Shown here in pieces: positions 1-9,500 of a DNA stretch of 14,309 nt. The DNA lies in assembly GCA_023246985.1 (NCBI GenBank), contig JAHFHJ010000023.1:1-14309 (forward strand), in the 5' to 3' direction. Source of the DNA: Candidatus Omnitrophota bacterium (lineage in GTDB: Bacteria; Omnitrophota; Omnitrophia; Omnitrophales; Aquincolibacteriaceae). Positions within the stretch are counted from its first letter, which is position 1. Each line of letters opens with the position of its first letter. The translations under genes were made by a program, and so were the position numbers. The notes beneath the pieces are model-generated. The model did not search any database and was not told the origin of the DNA. It saw only the letters and a list, made by a program, of their open reading frames with translations.

Positions 1-1
1 C

Positions 2-586
2 GTGAATTACACAGTGGACGGCACCGCAAAGACGAAGACGTTCACGGGTCTGGCGGAAGGGGCCAACACGCTCACGATCACGGAGACCGACCTTGCCGGT
101 AATGCGACCGTGATCACCCGAACCGTAACGGTGGATACCGTCGTTCCGGCGGGCTCGATCAGCATCAATTCCGGAGCAGCCTATACTTCGTCATTGTCCG
201 TGACGCTGAATCTGTCAGCGACGGATACCGGAAGCGGGATCGATAAAATGAGTTTTTCAACGGACAATCTCAACTGGCTCGCGGTCGAGGCCTACGCTGT
301 TTCTCGGATCTTCACGCTTCCTTCCGGGCAGGGCACTAAGATGGTGTATGTGAAGTATTACGATAAAGCCGGTAACATAGCCACCTTTTCAAGTTCCATC
401 CAGTTGATTTCTGAAGCCGTTATTCAATTCACGTCTTCTCCGGCGGTTTCAAATTTTGATTACCTGCTTACTTATACGGTGAATGGCTCGGCTCAATCGG
501 AACATTGGCAGCTTTCCGCGGGCGTGAATCCGCTTTTAGTGCGAGTTCCCGGAGATCCTTCCACTTTCCTGCGGTTTGACGTCACG
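2..586 (+). other. domain region: bacterial Ig-like repeats (residues 1-195)
   Basis: Residues 1-50 and ~150-195 are two copies of a short beta-sandwich repeat with a YTVDG/YTVNG start; the first also has a 'GANTLTIT' strand and a 'D.AGN' turn. Between them, residues ~50-135 form another Ig-like domain with an 'ATDTGSGI' turn and a 'YYDKAGN' C-terminal strand, typical of bacterial Ig-like domains in surface proteins. The repeat is cut by the window edge, so more copies probably lie upstream. Such domains usually act as stalks or adhesion modules. Confidence 0.75.
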
Positions 587-3500
587 CTTAATCAACCTGA
601 CATGGGGGTCCCTAGCATGCCTTCCATTCCGGCGCTTTCGAAGGATCTTGTCAGCGTGACAGCTCAAAACGGACTCGTTGTGAAATATGACGGAAGCACG
701 GTCGTCGCGATTGAAAACCCGAGCGTCTATCAGTTTTTTCTTCCGCAGTTTGATGCGACCGGCAATCTCACGGGCGGGGTGCTCCAGTTTACAAACGGCG
801 ATAAGCTTCTTTATCAGGATTCCAAGCCGGTTCTTAAAATAACGGCCACGGGCGAAAAAACAGTTTATAACGGCACGGGAAAGGTCAATTCCGTGATCGA
901 ATCGGACGGGACCAGGATCCGGTTCAGTTATCGGTCGGACGATCAGGGGAAAGTTCTTTCGGTTTTATCCAGGGATAGTTCCGCAACGAGTATCTATGAA
1001 GGAGGAGTTCCTTCCCGGATCCTCATGCAGGACGGCTCGGACATTCGGTATGAAGACGGGCTTTTGAGCAGTTATCGTGATGCGAGCGGCAATATTTTTC
1101 AGTATCAGATCACGGAATTAAATTCTTCCGGCGTCATCACCGGTTACAAATCCACTTTGTCCGCCGTAACCTTGGCGGGGACCACGTCTGCGATTCCATT
1201 TTCTCAAATTTCTGGAAATCTGTCCCTATATCCCACCGTTCAAAATACTTTAAATAACAAGATCTCAACCGAGATCGATTATGACGCGAATGGAAAAATG
1301 ACGAGTTTCACTTCCGGGAAAGGCGAAGTTCTTACGCTTAACAGTCAGCTTCCGGAGTCCCTGAAGGATAGCACCGGCAATCTTAAATTATTTGAAAATA
1401 TGCTCAATTCCGCAGGCGGACTCTCCTCGGTGGGATTAACGCAAAACAGCGTTCCCTCGCAGGTCTTCGACGCCAGCGGAAATCTCAGCACTCTGACTCT
1501 AAGCGATGGCACCGTGTTTCAGATAACGGACAATAAACTCGGGGTGATCACGCTTTCGGACGGAAGTGTTTTAACGAATTTGTGGTGGGATCCCGTGAGT
1601 CAGATCATGACGGATTATGCGCGGACCTATACGGACGGCACAAAGTCCATTTACGTAAAATCCCACATGGTTCGCAAAGAAGAATCCAACGGAAACGTCA
1701 CGGCTTACATTTTCTTGAACGGGTTTGATCAACCGGATCTTGTGACGACCGCCGACGGCAGAACTTATCATTACATCACTTATCAAAACGCTCAAGGGCT
1801 TTGGGATCGGAAGACCGAACTCGTGAAGCTCGCGCTGTCGGACGGCAGCCGCGTTGAATTTGAGAATGGCAAGCCCGTTCGTTATGTCCGTAGCGAACAG
1901 GTCCAGCTCGATCCTTTCAGCGTTCCCGTGCTTTCGTCGGATCGTTCGTATGTCGCTTCGGTCGTTCTGCCGAACGCGGAACTGCGCTCCCTCACCATTG
2001 ATTCGACCGGCTCGATCCTTTCCGGAGAAATCCTTTTTAACGACGGCACTCAATATTTCCTAAAAAACGGAGCTCTTGTAAAACAGATCACGGCGGACGG
2101 GAAGGTCGTGGAAGTGGAAAGCACGGTCCCTCTTCCTTTCGAGAAACCCGTGCCCATTGCTCCGGACCCGCTCACCACCGCCGAAACAAACTACCGGAAC
2201 GGGTTGGTTGACGCCCAATTCAATTATTTCACGAATCAACTGGGGATCGACGCCGATACCGGAATGCCGGTGGATAATTATCTGAATGATACTCATCAGC
2301 AGTCGGATTACAGCCAGACGACGCTCGTGGGTTTTTGGGCGGAGATCTTAGCGGCTATCGCGAAGGGAGATTACGCGCCTTCCTCGATGAATCGGGCTCA
2401 GGCCTTCCAGAAACTGGAATCGCTTCTCGCCGAACTCCGGAAGGTTCAAGCCCAAGCCGGATGGAACGGCATGTTCTCATTTTTCAAGATCTCGAAACAG
2501 TTGCAGCCGGTTTACGATCTGACCGGAAAACAGACCGGAACAACTCTTGTTATTAATTACAGCCGGGAGTTTGACACTATCGGCATTGGCGATAATCTCA
2601 ATCTCTCGGTGAGCCTTGCGAGCGTTCTCGGCGCCTTGTCGGGATTAACGCTTCAGGACCCGACTCTTAATTCCCAAAGGGACCTCATTGTTGCCCATAT
2701 CAATTCAATTCTTTCTCTTCAGGATGTCGGGTATGCTCAATTTTACGATACCTCGGCAAACCGTTTTTATAGCGTTCGTAAATTTTACGCGAACGGGAAC
2801 TCTTACTTTGATACCGTCGCGCATATGGATCGCGTTTTCAATGAGTTCTTGCCGGGTCTCGTGTGGCTCGCGGCCCGCAACCCGAGTTACAAACCCGCGC
2901 TGGATAATCTGGATATTACCATCCGGCCTTATACAACGCAGGACGGCACGCAAATCGAAAACGCGGTCCCTTTTGACGGCGGCGCTTTCCAGATGTTCTG
3001 GCCGCTCATGCACGTGGACGAAACGAAATATTCCGAGTTCAACGTCGCTCTCAGGAATTTTCTTTATACGCAGGCGGAATTCGTAAGTAAAAATGGGATT
3101 CCCGGCCTTCTTTCGGCAGGCGATGATCCGGGGAACGGTTATAACGGAAAGGTCGGATTACCGGCGGCTTCCGAGACCGATGACGCGCTTTCGACGAATA
3201 TCGGCTCTCTTTACGGGACCGCAGGCGCATTTTTACTGGCGCCGCATTACACGCTTCAATTTTTGAAAAACATTGAAGCGAAGTTCCCGGGGATCCGAAC
3301 GAGCATGGGGTTCGTTGATTCCGTGGCGCTCAAAAGCGGGCAGGCCGTATTTTCGAACCAAGCCTTTGGCGTGGATCAGGCGTCGTTCATCCTTTCGCTT
3401 CTCGGGACAAGTCAAAATTATTTCGCGCAGTATATCCGGCAAAACGGTTTATCTTCGAATTTTGACGCGCTTTACGAAGGCATGAGTTTCAATCTCGCGC

Positions 3501-6500
3501 CTGCCGCCGCCAAGAATCCCGCGCCTCCGACTTTCGGCCTATCAATCCCGACTCTCTACGGCGGAACGAATCCGAAGCCGGATGGCTTGACGAATGCTCT
3601 CACGAAACGCAGCTCCTTCATTTCCACGCTCACGGATCCCGAATTCGGAGAAGGTCATATCTATGATTATCTCGATCCGGACGGGAATTTCCATAATACC
3701 AAGATCGAATTTGGAAGCGGGAGCGATCTTAAAAATATGACTCTCGCGCAATACCTGCTGCTTCCGGGAAGGGGAAATATGTCCCGTTCTCTTTTTAGCG
3801 CGGTCAGTCTGGATTTATTGAATGAATCAACGACTCAAGGTGCTTTCTATACGCCCGCGTATGGGTACGCGAATAGTTCTCTTGTAACGGATTCCATCGG
3901 CGAGGTGCGTCACATCGATTTTGATTTCAAAAAAACCTCACTGCCAGTCGGACTTTATGCTCTCTACAACAGCCGTGACCTGTCGCAGTACGACTACATT
4001 TCGGTTCCGGTTCGCCTGGGCCCCAATGCGCCGGATGGAGTCAGCCTCAAGTTCGAACTTACGGGGATGGGCGAAGTTTTTGTGACGGGAAAACTTACGC
4101 GGGATTGGCAGTATTTCCAGATCCCGGTGGCCAAGCCCGCCGGTCTTTTGCAGAAGATCGCGGTCGTTATTCAATCGCCCAATGGAGGGGCTGTGAGCGG
4201 GGACGTATACCTGGGTCCCTTGAGCGCTTTTAAGGTGCGGACTTCGAACCAGGTGGATTGGCAAACCATGCTCGGGAAAAGCGATTCTGAGATCCGCTCT
4301 CTTCTCAAAAGCGCGGTATTACTCCATCCGGCGGGCGGAGGAACGGTGGAAGCGGACGAGGTTCTCGAGGATTTTACGCTCGACTCCGACGGTAAGCTTG
4401 TAGACGGAGTCTTGAAAAAAGCGGACGGAAGCATTCAATATTTCCGTGGCGGACAGCTTATGAAATGGGTGTTCCGGAATGGAAGAACCGTCCTTTTCGA
4501 AAAAGGTCTCGCGACGTTCATTCTCGATCTAGCGCATGGACAGCTTGAAGAAGGACGTTTCTATTACGACGAAACTTTCCGGGGTGAGATCCAATCTTTC
4601 GTGATGCAGGATAATGACAGCAAAAGAGTTTACGGGTCCGATGGAAAACTCCAGACCCTTGTTGAAAATGGACGGATCCTTAATTTTAATAACGGAAAGA
4701 TCGATTCGATCGTGCTCCCGGAATCAACACTGACGCGGCTTGTTTTCGCCGATGATCAAAGCTTGCTTCAAGCCCACGTCAAAATGAATGACGGACGCGA
4801 GTTTGACATTGATCAGGGCGGAGAACAGACCATCGTGAGGTCGAACGGGACGAAGATCTATTACAAAGGGTCAAGGGTCGTCGGCGTTGAGACGCCCCAG
4901 AATGGGAAAACCACGTTCACTTATGCGTTAAATGCCAGCGGACAAATGGCGGGGGTTCGTACAACTTTTAATGAGACGGTGATCGACGCCTTCGGCAACT
5001 CAAGCATCGTGACGCGGACCCTGTCGCTCTTTGATTATCTTTTGCGGCCGGAGCGCAGTTTGGAGAAACAGGAAATCCTCAGGGAACAGCCCCGGCAGAT
5101 CATTCCGATTGCCGGCATCGGAGGATTCAGCGTGGGTTATCTGCCGAGCGGGGAAATTACATGGGGACAGAAGAAGCTGGACCAGAACGGGGCGCCTTAC
5201 GGCTGGTATCAATTCCGTTATAACAATTTAAGCGGACCCATCCTCGGGATGGTTGCCGGGAATTATTCGCAGCCGGTCAGTCTGAGCGGTTATGATTTTA
5301 TTCAGCTGACGATCGAGCAGGATCCGAGCATGACCTGGAGCCAGGATTTTAATTTCGTGTTGAAGACCCCGACGCGTCAGACGCTCTACTCGTTCGAACT
5401 GGATAACGCTCCGAATCAATATCAATCTTTCGGATTTTCTTTGGCGGGAAAGTCCGGGAGCGAGGGAGAGATCACGCTCGAAGCGATCCGTGAAGCCGGA
5501 GGCGTCGGGAAAACCGGTTTGGTTTATATCAAGGATATTTCCTATCTCGCGATCAAAATGATCGATCATCCGCTCTGGGAAAACTATGTCACCATCAGTG
5601 CGCCTGAGCTCCAGGGACTGAAAGTCGAGGCGGATACCTTCGCAAGCGTTGGCGCCGAAATAGCGTCGCACGTTCCGCTTTCCTACAATAATCTTATTCC
5701 GCTTCTGGATATGCCGGCTTCGATCTCGTATTCCGATAAAGACGCCTCGCATCTCGGACAGCTTACGGGTTTCAGGCGTTTTGACGGCGCGGAAGTGACC
5801 GTCAGCGGCTCCAATGTCACGAAAGTGGTCCTTCCCGACGGAACGGTGAACGAGTATTCCGTTCAAGGGAATACGGCCCAGGGAACGATCCAGGATCCTT
5901 CGGGCGCCAACCCGGCGGTGGGGAGTCTTAATTATCACTATGGAGAGCTGAGAAAGATCACGCAGTCGGACGGCAAAGTCTATGAACTGAGTTATGAGTT
6001 CGACGCTCAAGGCGGTCAGATCACTCTTATTAAAGACGATCTCACCGGGGATGTCCGCAAGTTTAAGGACGGAAAACTCATTCAGTCCGCGTCGAGCGGC
6101 GGCGTTAGCACCACTTATGAATACCAGAACGGAGAACTAATCGGAGCGGAACTTTTTTATAAGAACCGCGTCCTTCAAAACGCGAATTATAAATTTGTGG
6201 GCGATGAAACGCAGGTGACGGATGAGGACGGCATCACGTGGTATTACGACGCCAGCGGGAACCTGACAAAGCATCTCACGAAAGGCGGTTACCTTTACGC
6301 CTATTCGGATTATTCCGCGACACCGCAAAGCGCGCCAAGCGGCGTTCAGGATTATAAGTGGACGAATGTTTTCAATGCGACGGACCTCCGAGCCGTGAGT
6401 TTGATCGGTTATGAGGCAAAAGACGGCATGCAGGTCAAAAAAGGGGATAACAACCTGGTGGAGATCGACTCTCCGACGGGGGACAAGGCCGTGAACGTCG

Positions 6501-9500
6501 TTTTGGATGACGACCGGAAGATCAAGAGCGGACAGATACAATTTGCGAACGGGCTGATCGTTGAGATCGAGAATTATCTTCCGGTCCGGGGCCGGTTGAC
6601 AAGCGGTGCTCTTTTTTCGACGAATTTTCCGGCGGGAAGCACGCAGACCACGATCCTTCAGGATCCTGCGGGAGCTTATTCCGGCAGCATGTTCCAGATC
6701 AATGATACCTATTACAGCTATGACGCTTATGGTTTCTTGACGAAGATCAGTTCTCCCAACGGCGAATCCTATCAATTTACCTACCCGCGGGACGCTTCCG
6801 GGAATGCGACGGCCTATGACGTTCTCCATCACCAGCAGACCGCTTTTAACGGCGTTCCATTTCCTGACGAACTGACGGTTGATACGAGTACGAATCTTGT
6901 GCTGAGGAACTCTCATGGAATTATCGGCGAGCGGGACGGCAATCCGGGTTTTCTGATCAGCGCCTATGACGAATCCTTGAACCAGTGGAAAGTCCTTTCC
7001 GGCCAATTCTCTTCGGACGGGGACCGCATTCTTCTGCGGAATTTCCTGAAAGGCCTCAAGGCCGGGCAGTATGTCGCCATGGCGGTCAAGGACCCGAATT
7101 TTTCGCAGGCCGGAGAAGAAATATTGTCGCTCCTTGAAGGGATCGGCGCGGGTCAGGTGCGGGGCGCCAGCGCCGTGAATCAAACGTGGTATCTCTTCGG
7201 GAATGAATACCTGAGTAAAGGGCAAGGGTATGAAAAAACCGGAGGCAATTCTTTCTCAACCGCCACGGAAAACGTAACGCATGTCAGCCTCGCGGGGGTG
7301 AACAATCCCGTTTTTAACGGGATGAATATGATCTTGTCCGCGCCGAAAGCGGTAGCGGATGCTTATGCGGCGTTCCTGAAAGCCTATGAGCCCAATAAGC
7401 CAAGCGGCGATCTCGAAAAGATCACAGTCTATAACAAGCAGGATCGAATCGTTTATTCCGAAACTCTCGGGGGGATTCGCGTGTTTTATGATCAAGGGAA
7501 GCCGAGGGAAACGTATACGAGCGGAGGCGAGCTTCTTTACACGCACGAATACGGTTGTCCGAACGGAGGATGCCCGGACCCGAACGATCCTTATCTTGCG
7601 AAAGTGACGCTCGTCAAAGCCCGGTTTGATTTTGAAACGGAGTCCGCGAAATCACGCCAGCAGATCGAGCAGGTCAAATTCGACGCGCTGGAACAGCTCG
7701 CGGAGCAGGAAGCCGTTGCGCAAGCCAATATTAAGCAGGAGGTGGCGAACAGCATTGCCGCTCTTGATTCTCAGATCAGCCAATTACAGGCGCAGCGGTA
7801 TCAAACCGTCAAACAATGTAAGCAGGGGTTTTGCGGGACGACTTGCGAGTCGAGAACATACGAAGTGCCGGGTGTGGCCGGCATGATCAGCGAAGCCCAG
7901 AATCAGAAAGTGGAGCTTCTTCAGAATATCCAGCCCGAGCAGATCGCGACCATTCCCACTTTGATCGCTCAGAAAAAACTGGAGATCGAGAATGCGATCG
8001 CGCAAAAGATGAATGATCTTGCGGCGCAGGAGCGATCCGTTTTTCACGATATCCTCCAACGGGAAACGGCCCCGGTCCTCGCCGATATTGACAGGCGCTT
8101 GCTGGGCCGGGACCCGTCGACCGAGGAAGTGGACGCCGAGATTGCGCGGTTCGGGACGACGCAGGCGATCGACCTCACCCGGACAATCACCGAGGTCAAG
8201 AATTCTACGGAATTCCAGAACCGGACGAACGACAAGGCAGTGATCATCAGCCAGATTCAGACGTTCCTTAGCTCATATGTCGCGGCGGCGAACAACACGA
8301 CGGCACGGGCTCAGCTTGTTCAGTCACTGAAGCTTGATCCTTCAGAAGTTGTGGATCTCAATCAGGAGGAAGTCACCGCGATCATGAGCTGGCTTCAGAA
8401 CCGGGATCTACACTTCGGACAGTCCGCATTCCTGTCGCTCAAAGAGATGCTGGCGTCGCGTGGGATCAATGTGCCGATGGTGGCGCTCGGTTACGAGACT
8501 GTGCTCGTGGACATCCTGACCGGCACGATCAACAAGTTCACCGAAGGGGACCTGATCATTTCGGTTTTCGCGTTTGACCGGGCGGCCAAAATTCACGGCG
8601 CGGACATCAAGGGCGTTACATATTCGCTGGCCGATCTTAAAGCGCTTTATCAGTCCGTCTGCGGTCTGTCGTCTGGGGGCTGTGGTCTAAGAGTGATCGC
8701 ACATGTCGCCGGAGACCATTTTGTGGTGGTGACGGCCGTAACTTCCGATAGCGTGACATTCCTTGAGACCAATAAAGGACCGGCCGGGGGGCTGGTGACC
8801 GAAACGTTTACGCAATTTATGAAAATCTGGGATACGGGAAACGGAACGGGACATCTGGCGGTTTATAAGGATCAGGCGATCACGGCGAAGACGATTGACG
8901 ATCAAACGGCGATGAAGATCCGAGGATCGCTTTTCGGAATTGATGACCTGATCTTCTGGTTTACCATCGCCTCTCTTGTTCTGACCGCGGCAAGTATCGT
9001 GGTGTCGTTTATCAGTCCGACCTTCGGAAGGATCCTGGGATACGCGGCCATGGTGGCAGGGATCGTGGCGATCGCGGCAAGCGTCGTGAATTTCGCGGTC
9101 CAGGGATTCCAGATGGCGCTCAGTTCTATCAATAGTGTCGGCTTGTTGCAGTCAATCCAGAACGGATTCACGGCGTTGGGGAGCGCGATCTGGGAGGGCG
9201 TGGCCCACGTCGGCCAATTTTTGAAAGAAGGGTTCACGTTTTTTTCGAAGGTCTTTACCGGAAATTTCAGCGCGTTGGGCGCCGGGATCACGAACATGGG
9301 CAAATTCGCGATGGACGGTATCAAGATCATGTTTGACCCGGCGGGGGCGCTTGTGAAGCAGAACCTGACCTTCGGGCAAATGGTCGGTCGGAACATGATC
9401 GCGGCGGCCATTAATATTCCGGTATCAAAAGGTCTTCAAGGGCTCGGGATCGACCCCGTGATGGCTCGGCTTGCCGGGGCGTTCGTTTCGGGCGGGATCG

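Noticed and set aside
5228..6010. 260-residue open frame on the minus strand
   Set aside because: Opposite strand of a well-supported repeat region of the giant gene; no motif or signal, and similar shadow frames occur along the whole gene.
6137..7225. 362-residue open frame on the minus strand
   Set aside because: It lies fully inside the giant gene, has no ribosome site or recognisable domain, and its Arg/Ile-rich composition is what the codon use of the + strand frame produces in reverse.
8902..9411. 169-residue minus-strand frame with 'MAAAIMF..' start
   Set aside because: It is the reverse complement of the hydrophobic hairpin and repeat region; hydrophobicity carries over to the antisense frame and there is no independent support.
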